This document shows positions 27,165 to 35,047 of a stretch of 64,000 bases of DNA, in pieces. A program made the translations under genes and the position numbers. The notes under the pieces are model-generated. The model did no database searches. It saw only the letters and a program-made list of their open reading frames with translations, and was not told the DNA's origin. Location: NCBI RefSeq assembly GCF_030409635.1, contig NZ_JAUFQF010000002.1, forward strand, positions 62,001 through 126,000, written 5' to 3'. Every line of letters begins with the position of its first letter. Positions within the stretch are counted from its first letter, which is position 1. The DNA comes from Vibrio agarivorans (GTDB taxonomy: Bacteria; Pseudomonadota; Gammaproteobacteria; Enterobacterales; Vibrionaceae).

Positions 27165-27767
27165 CTAGTACGCAATATCCAGCTGATTGTCTTTGACACC
27201 ATTGATACGGAACCAACCCGCAATACTGAAACGCTCAGCATGGGTCGGCAAAACCTCGTGAGGGAACTGTTCAGATAAGAATACAAACAAGCGACCAGAG
27301 CGTGGGGGGATTTTAGCAATCACCTTGTCGTTAAGGTCATACACCACGAGTTCACCAGCGTCCGATTCATCCCAACTTTCGTTCATATAGAACACGGTAG
27401 TCAAACGACGGTTCTCATTACCTTTAAAGCAGTCTAGGTGCTTTTGGTAAAAATCCCCTTTTTCGTATTTGGCGAAATGTGCCTCATACTCGAACAAGCC
27501 CAAGAAGAAATGACGATTCGCCTCTAGGCGGATCTGCTCCATCTTATCGAGAAAAGAAGACACGGACGCCCCCATATCACGCTTGAGCCATTGAATCTTA
27601 TCGCTACGAATAGATTCAATCCGTGAGACATCATCATTACGACCGATCCTTGCCTTTTTCCAGTTGTCTGGAATGCAATCACGCAGTTGTACGACTTCGT
27701 CTTGTGTTAAAAAATCGTCCCAGATGTAGTAGCCGTCCTTAGCAAGTGCATCGATCAGTTTGTTCAT
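27165..27767 (-). CDS. 2-oxoglutarate/Fe(II)-dependent oxygenase
   Basis: The 200-residue protein has a prolyl-4-hydroxylase-type fold. The YQKHLDCF segment carries the first metal His and Asp, FPHEVLPT the distal His, and the nearby RFSIAGWFR the 2-oxoglutarate-binding Arg. It resembles small PKHD-type hydroxylases of Gammaproteobacteria. The substrate is unknown; protein or peptide hydroxylation is possible. It stands alone. Confidence 0.85.
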   Translation of the reverse strand: MNKLIDALAKDGYYIWDDFLTQDEVVQLRDCIPDNWKKARIGRNDDVSRIESIRSDKIQWLKRDMGASVSSFLDKMEQIRLEANRHFFLGLFEYEAHFAKYEKGDFYQKHLDCFKGNENRRLTTVFYMNESWDESDAGELVVYDLNDKVIAKIPPRSGRLFVFLSEQFPHEVLPTHAERFSIAGWFRINGVKDNQLDIAY

Positions 27768-27948
27768 GTATATCTGCCCGTCATTTTTGAGGCGCTATAT
27801 GTAGGTGATTTACCCGCCATCAACAAACAGACTTTTTTGTCGTCACGACAACAACCCGACTTTTGACTGTGATTACATGCCACATTTGATTGAGTTTTTA
27901 GTAGACTAGCCGCCGATTAAAAAGTTAACTCAGTTTGGACTCGTCATT

Positions 27949-29187
27949 TTGCACACTCTCGCTCAACTTAAATCCGGTGAACTGGCCGGTATCAGTCGCC
28001 TTAAAATCGCAGAAAATCTCACCTCATTTCCAATGGAGATCTTAACGCTTGCTGACAGTTTAGAGATCCTTGATCTCACCGATAATCAGTTGAACGACCT
28101 ACCCGATGAGCTCACACAACTGACGAAACTGAAGATCATCTTTGCTTCAAACAACCGATTTGAAACCTTGCCGAAAGTGCTTGGCGAGTGTGAAAACCTA
28201 GAGATGATTGGTTTTAAAGCGAATAAAATCAATTACGTGCCAGAGAACTCGCTACCGCCTAAGTTGCGTTGGTTGATTTTGACCGACAATGAACTCGAAG
28301 CGCTACCTGACTCGCTCGGCGAAAGGCCAAAACTGCAAAAGCTCGCGCTTGCAGGCAACCGCTTAACAAGCTTGCCGCAATCCATGAGCCAATTACACAA
28401 CCTACAACTGCTGCGCATCTCTGCTAACCAATTGACAGAATGCCCAGAGCAGTTGCTCGACCTACCACAACTGGCATGGTTTGCCTTTGCAGGAAACCCG
28501 TTCTGCCAATGCAACCTTCACTCACAAACCGTGCCTGAGATCGCTTCTCAAAGCTACATGCTAAAAGAGGTGCTAGGGCAAGGTGCCTCTGGGGTGATTT
28601 CAAAGGCGGTGTGGAATGAATCGCAAGATGAGTTCCCAAATGAAGTCGCTGTCAAAGTATTCAAAGGAGAGATCACCAGCGATGGCTACCCAGAAGATGA
28701 GTTGCAGGCGTGTCTTAAGTTGGGTTATCACCCAAACCTTGTGAAATCACTTGCTCAAGTCAATGAGCCTAATTATCTAGCCCTCATTATGGAGCTGATT
28801 CCTGCCCATTACCGAAACCTGGGCTTGCCACCCTGCCTAGATAGCTGCACACGCGATACGTTCACTCCAGGCTTTACACTAACGATCGCTCAAATTGAAA
28901 AAATCGTGGCAGAAATGAGCGATGTGTTTGAGCACCTGCACAATAATCAGGTTTGCCATGGCGACCTCTACGCGCACAACACACTATTTGATGAACAAGC
29001 TAATATCATCTTCGGTGACTTTGGCGCAGCCAGCATGTACCACATGCTAACCAAATCGCAGCAAGACAAGATCAAGCAGATTGAGCACCGCGCACTAGTA
29101 CACTTTATCGATGATATGCTGAGTGTGTGTGCATCAGAAGATCGACATAGTGACGCTTATCAAGCACTAAAGCAGCGTATTGCATAG
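27949..29187 (+). CDS. Leucine-rich repeat protein with C-terminal protein kinase domain
   Basis: The likely start is TTG at 27949 (protein begins LHTLAQLKSGEL), since no ATG with a ribosome-binding site precedes the conserved N-terminus. The 412-residue protein has about six leucine-rich repeats (~40-180, e.g. LEILDLTDNQLNDLPDEL). A small eukaryotic-type kinase domain follows: glycine loop LGQGASGVISKA, VAVKVF lysine, catalytic HGDLYAHN and the FGDFGAAS metal motif. The substrate is unknown. The repeats probably recognise a partner protein. Confidence 0.85.
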   Translation: MHTLAQLKSGELAGISRLKIAENLTSFPMEILTLADSLEILDLTDNQLNDLPDELTQLTKLKIIFASNNRFETLPKVLGECENLEMIGFKANKINYVPENSLPPKLRWLILTDNELEALPDSLGERPKLQKLALAGNRLTSLPQSMSQLHNLQLLRISANQLTECPEQLLDLPQLAWFAFAGNPFCQCNLHSQTVPEIASQSYMLKEVLGQGASGVISKAVWNESQDEFPNEVAVKVFKGEITSDGYPEDELQACLKLGYHPNLVKSLAQVNEPNYLALIMELIPAHYRNLGLPPCLDSCTRDTFTPGFTLTIAQIEKIVAEMSDVFEHLHNNQVCHGDLYAHNTLFDEQANIIFGDFGAASMYHMLTKSQQDKIKQIEHRALVHFIDDMLSVCASEDRHSDAYQALKQRIA

Positions 29188-29214
29188 AAACGTAATTTAA
29201 GACCAGCTTATCAA

Positions 29215-29239
29215 GGACAGGCCATTAACTTGCCTGTCC
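29215..29239 (+). terminator. Stem-loop downstream of LRR kinase
   Basis: The GGACAGGC/GCCTGTCC arms pair perfectly over 8 bp about 27 bp after the stop. No T-run follows, so termination strength is uncertain. Confidence 0.5.
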
Positions 29240-29351
29240 GTATCCCCCTAAAAAAAGCACTCCCTTACCACACTACCGCTGTCCCTTGTTTCTCATTGAC
29301 TCTTCTATACTCACTAAACCCCCAAAAACAAACAGTGGTTAGGAGAATCAA

Positions 29352-29804
29352 ATGAAATTAATTACTCACATCATCGCACTTTCATTCCTGTTGGTGTCTT
29401 CGGCGTATGCGGATAATGGTTTAATCACCATAAAAAGCCATCATGGTGTGGACGCCACCGCAGAGCGCCTTGAAAACGTATTAGATGAGAGAGGAATGAC
29501 CATCTTTGCCAGAATAGACCACGCCAAAGCAGCAGAAGATGTAGGTATTGATTTGCGCCCTACGCAATTACTGATTTTCGGCAACCCTATGGTGGGCTCC
29601 AAGTTGATGATATGCGCACAAAGCGCTGGAATTGACTTACCTTTGAAAGCGCTAGTATCACAAGATGAACAGGGAGACGTTTGGTTCTCTTACAACGCGC
29701 CAAGTTATCTGGCGGATCGACATCAAGCGCAAGGGTGTGACAAGCTTGTAGAGAATATGACCAAAGCGATGGCGAGTTTCGCTCAGTTAGCAACGCAACC
29801 TTAG
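29352..29804 (+). CDS. Exported DUF302 domain protein
   Basis: The 150-residue protein has a signal peptide (ending SSAYA, ~20) and a DUF302 domain with the typical GMTIFARIDHAKAA, PTQLLIFGNP and LPLKALVSQDEQG segments. DUF302 proteins occur in the periplasm or attached to other domains; the biochemical role is unknown. AGGAGAATC precedes the ATG. Confidence 0.87.
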   Translation: MKLITHIIALSFLLVSSAYADNGLITIKSHHGVDATAERLENVLDERGMTIFARIDHAKAAEDVGIDLRPTQLLIFGNPMVGSKLMICAQSAGIDLPLKALVSQDEQGDVWFSYNAPSYLADRHQAQGCDKLVENMTKAMASFAQLATQP

Positions 29805-29907
29805 TTTTATGAAATAACCATGAAGAAATTGTGACTAATGATGGGGTATTTGATTATTTTTCGCGCTATAACGGAGCGACATACAACAAAGTTGCTAGGA
29901 GAATCGT

Positions 29908-30138
29908 ATGCCCCCCATTACTACTCTCATGTATGACACTTTGAAAAACCTGTCGGACCATGAACATCGAGACCACGCAGAAATACGCCAAACCCTCTAT
30001 GATCGCCTCGAGCTATCGCGCGAGCAACAATTGGCCTTATACTCAAACGTATTAGGCCCTGCTAGCGCAGGTCGCTATGAAAACCCGCAAGACATCGATA
30101 ACGCCGTGAGCGCCGCGATAAAAATTATCAGTAAATAA
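29908..30138 (+). CDS. Small hypothetical protein
   Basis: The 76-residue product is supported by a good AGGAGAATC ribosome-binding site identical to that of the preceding gene. It is helical and charged (LYDRLELSREQQLALYSNVL), with no signal peptide or membrane segment. I do not recognise the family. It lies 103 bp after the DUF302 gene and ends in a hairpin. Confidence 0.6.
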   Translation: MPPITTLMYDTLKNLSDHEHRDHAEIRQTLYDRLELSREQQLALYSNVLGPASAGRYENPQDIDNAVSAAIKIISK

Positions 30139-30145
30139 ATCATTC

Positions 30146-30173
30146 GGTCAGTCGGCTATGAATACGACTGACC
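30146..30173. terminator. Hairpin between convergent genes
   Basis: GGTCAGTCG pairs perfectly with CGACTGACC around a 10-nt loop, between the small hypothetical gene and yjdM. The T-tracts are weak. Confidence 0.55.
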
Positions 30174-30217
30174 TTGCTCTGCTATACCTTCTTGACAGAT
30201 TTCGCTTAACCTCAGCT

Positions 30218-30547
30218 TTAGGCCTTCTTAACGAACTTGGCCGTGATCATCATGTCACCCGCACCATCCACTTTGCAATCAAGCTGATGATCTTTGCCTT
30301 CAACAATACGCTTGATGACCGCTTTGGTACCAATCTTTAACACCAGTGAGCTGCCTTTTACTTTCAGGTCTTTAGCCAACGTCACTTTATCGCCTTCCAA
30401 CAACGCAGTGCCGTTCGCGTCTTTCATCAACAGGGATTCATCCACTTCTGTCGGATTCCACTCATGGCCACACTCTGGACACACGAGGTTTTCTTGATCT
30501 TGATAAACGTATTCAGACTGACAATTAGGACATGGAGGGAAAGACAT
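30218..30547 (-). CDS. yjdM: YjdM (PhnA-like) zinc-ribbon protein
   Basis: The 109-residue protein has an N-terminal zinc ribbon (CPNCQSEYVYQ, CPECGHEW) and the conserved C-terminal KDLKVKGSSLVLKIGTKAVI. It is homologous to E. coli YjdM (formerly PhnA). It is not a phosphonoacetate hydrolase and has no proven function, so its name does not tie it to the AEP locus at 53-62 kb. Confidence 0.93.
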   Translation of the reverse strand: MSFPPCPNCQSEYVYQDQENLVCPECGHEWNPTEVDESLLMKDANGTALLEGDKVTLAKDLKVKGSSLVLKIGTKAVIKRIVEGKDHQLDCKVDGAGDMMITAKFVKKA

Positions 30548-30721
30548 AAGTTACCATTGGTTATCGAAAAACGAGGCACTATGGTAAAGGCTTACAGAGG
30601 ATTACGCGAGAGCTGGCAAAAAAATCTCTACAAAAATACAGAGAAAAAGGCAGGCCAGATAAAAATAATGCATAGAAAGTCGCCCTTCTATGCATTGATA
30701 TAACGTTAAGCAAAAAACGAA

Positions 30722-30976
30722 TTAAACGTAGTAAGCTTCAACAGTACCTTTTAGCGTGATCAGCATTGGCTGACCCCAACGGTCTTTTGCTTTCGGTGAA
30801 GGGATTTTTACCCAACCTTCACTGATGCAGTATTCTTCAACATCGTTACGCTCTTTGCCATTTAGACGAATACCGATCTGATGCTGGAAGCACTCTTCTA
30901 CAAAGAATTGGCTGCGTGGGTTACCTGCAAGGCGATCAGGTAAAGCTGGCTTTGAGTTGTTGTCGCTCATTTTCAT
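30722..30976 (-). CDS. DUF3297 family protein
   Basis: The 84-residue protein carries the conserved PALPDRLAGNPRSQFFVEEC, the GIRLNGKERNDVEEYCISEG block and the GTVEAYY end of the DUF3297 family. It is a small soluble protein of unknown function, and monocistronic. Confidence 0.88.
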   Translation of the reverse strand: MKMSDNNSKPALPDRLAGNPRSQFFVEECFQHQIGIRLNGKERNDVEEYCISEGWVKIPSPKAKDRWGQPMLITLKGTVEAYYV

Positions 30977-31012
30977 GACCTACATTTGAGTTAATAGTGC
31001 CGCATTGTAGTC

Positions 31013-31184
31013 AATACCAAGCGGGGTCTCAAGTCAGTTTCGCGCTGCATTAACTCTCGCTTCTTGGTCGAAAGTGACGCTTCCCTCTGATGAACTACTT
31101 GGCCTACCCTATTACCCTGCGCTAAAAACGCAAGCAGTGATCAAAAATATAGATGAGTTTCAAGCATGGGCGGGCGGGTTCTAA
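31013..31184 (+). pseudogene. Possible gene remnant (open 57-codon tail, no start)
   Basis: The plus strand is open without a credible start from 31013 to TAA 31182-31184. It encodes a protein-like sequence including LPSDELLGLPYYPALKTQ and IDEFQAWAGGF. I do not recognise the family. It overlaps the last codon of the convergent chimera gene. It could be the 3' end of a deleted gene or chance; the evidence is weak. Confidence 0.25.
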
Positions 31185-31633
31185 ATAACGTCTTCACAAA
31201 AACGAAACAGGTATCCATCTGGGCTTTGAACGATAAACTGAGTTTGCGTGGCAACGCTATCGCCCACCGTGTATGACTTGCTTTCTAATGGCAGGTAAAC
31301 GACATCTGGCGCTTTGGATTGCACTCTCGCGTACAGTGAAGCAATATCACTCACATCCCACTGAAAGTTTATCCCTCTGCCAAACGGATATTCCAAATAG
31401 CCCGTTACCCATTTTCGAGAGTCACCCGGCGTATGAGGACAAGAGATATAGTCCATTTTAATAGCAAATTTCAGCTTACGAACAAGGTCTGCGGTAAACA
31501 AGATTCCGCCAGGTACAACAGTAATGATCACAGCCTCACTGAACTGGCTATTTAGCTTGTCAGCAACGATCTCTACGCCCTGTTGAATCTGTTGTTCACT
31601 TAAGACTAATTCACCGATATGTGCAGAATCCAT
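31181..31633 (-). CDS. Chimera: phosphoribosyltransferase N-terminus fused to VOC/glyoxalase C-terminus
   Basis: Residues 1-~72 read as the start of a hypoxanthine-type phosphoribosyltransferase (IIVVPGG-like VVPGGILFTADLVRKLKFAI, MDYISC). Residues ~75-150 read as the second half of a bleomycin-resistance/VOC protein (GYLEYPFGRGINFQWDVSD, QFIVQSPDGYLFRFCED). The PRPP-binding loop of the transferase and the first beta-alpha-beta-beta-beta unit of VOC are both missing. The product probably has neither parental activity, although the frame is open throughout. It follows a HAD hydrolase gene by 24 bp on the same strand. Confidence 0.7.
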   Translation of the reverse strand: MDSAHIGELVLSEQQIQQGVEIVADKLNSQFSEAVIITVVPGGILFTADLVRKLKFAIKMDYISCPHTPGDSRKWVTGYLEYPFGRGINFQWDVSDIASLYARVQSKAPDVVYLPLESKSYTVGDSVATQTQFIVQSPDGYLFRFCEDVI

Positions 31634-31657
31634 GATGATTTCCTAATTCTGTTACGA

Positions 31658-32275
31658 TTAAAACTGCAGGCCCAATGAGATTAACGCATCTTCACATTGC
31701 GAGGCACTATTAAACTGGATGGCCGCTATCCCCACCGCTTCTGCTCCCGTGACGTTATAAGGCATGTCATCGATGAACACGGTTTCTGAAGCTGCTAACG
31801 CATACTGACTCAAAAGTGACTGGTATATTTCAGGTTGAGGTTTCAATAAACCCACTTCAGCCGAAACAATCGCGCCCTCAAACAACGGCCAAAACGAATA
31901 GGTCGCTTTTAAGTGTGACACGATTTCATGAACATTGTCCGTTAAGGCAAAGACTCTATAACCCGCAGCCTGACAGCGTTCAATCAGCTCCACTGCCCCA
32001 TAGATAAGTATTTGAGTATGCTTGATGTAGTAAAACAGGCGTTCACATTCCAACTCTGAGAAACCCAGAGCTTGTTGATAATGAGCTTTAGCATCATTTT
32101 CTGAGATCTGTCCTTTATTCAAACTTAACCAAGTTTCAGACTGAAATATAGATTTTACTTGTGCTTCAACCGAGTCGCTGTCTCCAAAGGTTAGCCGCAC
32201 AATCTCAGCTGGAGCCCAACGAACAACCACATTACCAATGTCGAAAACAACATTTTTGATACTATATGAATCCAC
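31658..32275 (-). CDS. HAD-IA family hydrolase (YihX-like)
   Basis: The 205-residue protein has HAD motif I VVFDIGNVVVRW (DXG-type nucleophile near residue 11), motif II ALTDN, motif III LKPQPEIY and motif IV FIDDMPYNV. It resembles YihX-type phosphatases acting on sugar or nucleotide phosphates. It is first in a two-gene unit with the chimera gene. It lies just outside the integron end. Confidence 0.88.
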   Translation of the reverse strand: MDSYSIKNVVFDIGNVVVRWAPAEIVRLTFGDSDSVEAQVKSIFQSETWLSLNKGQISENDAKAHYQQALGFSELECERLFYYIKHTQILIYGAVELIERCQAAGYRVFALTDNVHEIVSHLKATYSFWPLFEGAIVSAEVGLLKPQPEIYQSLLSQYALAASETVFIDDMPYNVTGAEAVGIAAIQFNSASQCEDALISLGLQF

Positions 32276-32508
32276 TTTGTACTCCTTTACCTAGCCAAAT
32301 TAGGGCAAGCCGCAAAACTTATCCTACCAGCCTTTCCCAAAACGCGCACTGCATACACCAACGCCCAACAACACGGTTTACTTAATCCGTTCAGATAAAG
32401 TGTCGTGACAGCGATATGTATCCTTGTTGGTTAGGCTAAAAAAGTGACTATCCATCATGGTGACAGACAGAATCCTATTAAACACTGAATGTAGACCTGC
32501 TGTCCGAT

Positions 32509-32546
32509 CCACTGTTGTCAGCGGTAGCTAATGTTGACAACAGTGG
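32509..32546. repeat. 12-bp perfect inverted repeat at the integron's distal end
   Basis: CCACTGTTGTCA and TGACAACAGTGG are perfect arms around a 14-nt loop. They lie in the 454-bp gene-free stretch between the HAD gene and the RelB/ParE cassette. That stretch otherwise holds only the attC fragment at 32628-32674 and a segment (~32453-32497) resembling 33546-33590. It could be a terminator-like hairpin or a residue of a mobile element. Confidence 0.6.
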
Positions 32547-32627
32547 AAGTCCATGTTGCCCAATTTAGCAGCTTACAACACTACCAATACACTCGAATTT
32601 ACCACCGAAATCACTGAAGCTAGATCG

Positions 32628-32674
32628 AGTTAAAAATGCCAAGCGTTGGCTGTCTGCTTAAATGCTGTTAGTTG
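32628..32674 (-). repeat. Partial attC (right end only)
   Basis: AAAAATGCCAAGCGTTGG and a degenerate GCTGTTAG end match the inner and outer right parts of other attC sites. The left part is absent. It closes the last cassette. Confidence 0.6.
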
Positions 32675-32729
32675 CCTAGCTCAAAGCCTAGTGCTAACAT
32701 TTGTACACACACCAACAAAGGAATAAATC

Positions 32730-33014
32730 ATGGACACTAGAATTCAATTTCGTGTTGATGAAGAAACAAAACGCCTAGCTCAACAAATGGCGGAGAGCCA
32801 AGGTCGCACTCTGAGTGACGCATGCCGTGAACTTACTGAGCAACTCGCTGAACAACAAAGAAAAACATTATCTCACGATGCATGGCTAACTGAACAAGTA
32901 AACCTAGCATTTGAGAAGTTTGACTCAGGGAAGTCCGTTTTCGTCGAGCACCAAACTGCTAAATCTCGAATGGAAGAGCGCAAAGCCAGAATCCGTAATC
33001 GAGGTAAGCAATGA
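32730..33014 (+). CDS. RelB/DinJ-type antitoxin (integron cassette)
   Basis: The 94-residue protein has an N-terminal ribbon-helix-helix (MDTRIQFRVDEETKRLAQQM), followed by a charged helical tail that would bind the toxin. Its stop overlaps the toxin start (ATGA). The pair reads opposite to the cassette array and must have its own promoter, as is usual for toxin-antitoxin cassettes. Confidence 0.82.
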   Translation: MDTRIQFRVDEETKRLAQQMAESQGRTLSDACRELTEQLAEQQRKTLSHDAWLTEQVNLAFEKFDSGKSVFVEHQTAKSRMEERKARIRNRGKQ

Positions 33015-33289
33015 TTTTATGGGAAGAAGAGTCACTTAATGATCGTGAAAAGATCTTCGAGTTTCTCTATGACTTCAACCCTGATGCAGCAGAAAAGACT
33101 GACTACCTGATTGAAGCAAAAGTAGAAAAATTCCTTGAACAACCTTTAATGGGTGTACAACGAGATGGCATCCGCGGACGATTACTCATTATTCCTGAGA
33201 TTTCGATGATTGTCTCTTACTGGGTCGAGGGCGATATCATCCGAGTTATGCGTGTACTCCACCAGAAACAAAAATTTCCTACGGATTGA
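33011..33289 (+). CDS. RelE/ParE-superfamily toxin (integron cassette)
   Basis: The 92-residue protein has the compact ParE/RelE fold: a helical hairpin (LNDREKIFEFLYDFNPDAAE), then RGRLLIIPEISMIVSYWVEG and a C-terminal IIRVMRVLHQKQKFP. Members either cleave mRNA on the ribosome or poison gyrase; the activity here cannot be assigned. It is translationally coupled to the antitoxin by a 4-bp overlap. Confidence 0.82.
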   Translation: MILWEEESLNDREKIFEFLYDFNPDAAEKTDYLIEAKVEKFLEQPLMGVQRDGIRGRLLIIPEISMIVSYWVEGDIIRVMRVLHQKQKFPTD

Positions 33290-33307
33290 TTGTTTCCTCT
33301 GGGGAAC

Positions 33308-33370
33308 TAACGCCGAATTAAGTGGTGAGCAACGCACGACCACTGAACTTAACCCATTGTGCCGTAAAAT
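33308..33370 (-). repeat. Partial attC (left half only)
   Basis: The left half (TAACGCCGAATTAAGTGG and AGCAACGC, GTGCCGTAAA) matches the 35334 attC, but the right half is replaced by unrelated sequence. From here to 33590 there is no gene, only an AT-rich spacer. Confidence 0.65.
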
Positions 33371-33589
33371 AATATGGGCATTATTAACGACTGATAACGA
33401 GTATAAAGCTAACTATATAAGCGGTTAGCCCTTACCGAGTCAAAGCAATAGCAATTGATGGCAATAAGGTCAGACCGAGATGCTAGAACCAGTTTAATTT
33501 GGAAGTTACAAATACTGTCTAACGAATAAGGTCGGCATCAAGCGAATATCATCAGGGTGACGGAAAGAGTCCGATGAAAAACCGAATAT

Positions 33590-33711
33590 AGACCAATTAA
33601 GGGGTGATCAACACTACCCCCTACCTAAAGCAATGTGCCATAAACACTAAAATTCAAGCAGAAGCAAAAATGCCAAGCGTTGCGAATCACTCTTAAATAC
33701 TTGTTATATTC
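33590..33711 (-). repeat. attC with damaged outer core site
   Basis: The body matches the TGCCAAGCGTTG class of attC, but the outer TAACGCC core is missing: unrelated sequence joins at AATTAAGGGGTG. The GTTATATT end is also weak. The site is unlikely to recombine. Confidence 0.7.
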
Positions 33712-33716
33712 GTAGG

Positions 33717-34250
33717 CTATTGATTAAAAATATGTTCTACCGTTTTCATTGGTAAAAACATACGAATACGCCCATTATGCTCACACAAGACTTCAAAGCC
33801 AAACTTCGTGTAGAACGCTTCAGCAGAATCTGTCAGACAGTCGACAACAATTGCGTAGGCCCTCATGTGATGATTCACTTCCCACAAGTACTTCAGCGCA
33901 CGAATTAGACTAACCTTTCCGAGCCCAGAGCCATGAAACTCCTTGTGCACAGCTAATTGAGCCAAAAGAAAAACAGGGACTGGATACCTAGGAAGTTTCT
34001 TATCTGATTGTGCCGGTAATGTTTCTCGGCTAATTGAACTCGGGGCAACACTATAAAATGCACAAATAGCGAATTTTTGATTTATCAGTGGTTGGGCACT
34101 AGGTAAAACCATTGTTCGGCTAATACCTGCTTGCATGTGCTTTGCAGCTTGAGTTTTGATAAATGCGTTTAACTCATGCTCACCACAGTCGAATGAGTTG
34201 CGGTCATGCTTTGATTTACTAAGTTCTACGAACTCTTTACCCCAACTCAC
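33717..34250 (-). CDS. TacT-like GNAT toxin (integron cassette)
   Basis: The 177-residue acetyltransferase has FDCGEHELNAFIKTQA near the N-terminus and the acetyl-CoA loop VHKEFHGSGLGKVSLIRAL (~110-128), ending with FGFEVL. This is the pattern of TacT/AtaT toxins that acetylate charged tRNA. Its start overlaps the stop of the DUF1778-type antitoxin by 4 bp. Confidence 0.87.
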   Translation of the reverse strand: MSWGKEFVELSKSKHDRNSFDCGEHELNAFIKTQAAKHMQAGISRTMVLPSAQPLINQKFAICAFYSVAPSSISRETLPAQSDKKLPRYPVPVFLLAQLAVHKEFHGSGLGKVSLIRALKYLWEVNHHMRAYAIVVDCLTDSAEAFYTKFGFEVLCEHNGRIRMFLPMKTVEHIFNQ

Positions 34251-34516
34251 TTAATACCGCTCTCATCTGTAAATTTGGCAGCTTCAAGCAACGCTTGGTT
34301 CGGTGCTTTTGCTTTATTGCATGCAGCCATAAACTCGTCAAAGACACTGTCTTTAACCATAATACTTTGATGCTCCTCAATAACGTGAGTCGCATCTTCG
34401 TCCATAAGCCTCACTACATATTCAGTGAGACTTTTTAAACCAAGTAAAGCCGATGCTTTTTCGGCTTTTGCCTTGATCTCTTCATCAAGGCGGATATCTA
34501 AACGTGCTGTTGCCAT
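34247..34516 (-). CDS. DUF1778 (TacA-like) antitoxin (integron cassette)
   Basis: The ATG at 34516 has a strong AGGAGGGG site; an extension to 34642 crosses the operator region and is rejected. The 89-residue protein has an N-terminal ribbon-helix-helix (TARLDIRLDEEIKAKAEKAS) and a C-terminal toxin-binding tail. Repeated TACGGA words upstream are its probable operator. Confidence 0.87.
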   Translation of the reverse strand: MATARLDIRLDEEIKAKAEKASALLGLKSLTEYVVRLMDEDATHVIEEHQSIMVKDSVFDEFMAACNKAKAPNQALLEAAKFTDESGIK

Positions 34517-34529
34517 AACCCCTCCTATG

Positions 34530-34605
34530 TACGGATTCATTCCGTAACCTGAAAGATTATAGTGCAAACTTAAAGTACATTCAATTTGTACGGATATTTT
34601 ACGGA
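34530..34605. promoter_or_regulatory. TACGGA repeats: probable TacA-type operator
   Basis: A perfect inverted pair TACGGA-N5-TCCGTA (34530-34546) is followed by two direct TACGGA copies (34589-34594 and 34600-34605), all directly upstream of the antitoxin. Ribbon-helix-helix antitoxins bind such short repeats to autoregulate. Confidence 0.6.
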
Positions 34606-34616
34606 ACGAGAGAGAA

Positions 34617-34743
34617 TATAACGCCTTGCTAACAAGCGACAACGCAATGCCACTTAACTTGAATATTATGCCCTAAACACGGAGTCTAAACTGTGAGTTG
34701 AGTTCGCCAAGCGTTAGGAGTCTTTGTTAAGCAACTTGTTATA
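34617..34743 (-). repeat. attC site, class III (GCTAACAAGCG type)
   Basis: TAACGCCTTGCTAACAAGCG to AACTTGTTATA; nearly identical to the attC at 42570-42693. Confidence 0.88.
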
Positions 34744-34798
34744 CCGCTTGGTTGAGACTAAAATGACCCAAATAAAGACCACTTAAGAGACTGAATAT

Positions 34799-35047
34799 AT
34801 GACCACTAGAATTTTGGCAGATGTTGCTGCAAGCATTACCGAGTTGAAAGCTAACCCTATGAAAGTCGCAACTAGCGCGTATGGCGAACCTGTTGCTGTA
34901 TTAAACCGAAATGAACCAGCTTTTTATTGCGTACCTGCCGAAGCGTACGAAATGATGATGGACAGACTCGAAGATCTTGAGCTATTAGCTATCGCTAAAG
35001 AGCGTGAAGCTGAAGAGAGCATTTCGGTAAATATTGATGACCTATAA
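34799..35047 (+). CDS. Phd/YefM-family antitoxin, StbD-like (integron cassette)
   Basis: The 82-residue protein has the Phd/YefM N-terminus (ILADVAASITELKANPMKVA), then GEPVAVLNRNEPAFYCVPAE and an acidic C-terminal helix. It matches StbD-type antitoxins. It overlaps the toxin start by 14 bp and reads opposite to the array. Confidence 0.88.
   Translation: MTTRILADVAASITELKANPMKVATSAYGEPVAVLNRNEPAFYCVPAEAYEMMMDRLEDLELLAIAKEREAEESISVNIDDL

Noticed and set aside
30218-30547. YjdM (PhnA) as part of the phosphonate pathway
   Set aside because: The old name is misleading: the protein is a zinc-ribbon protein with no shown phosphonate activity, and it is 23 kb from the phn locus.
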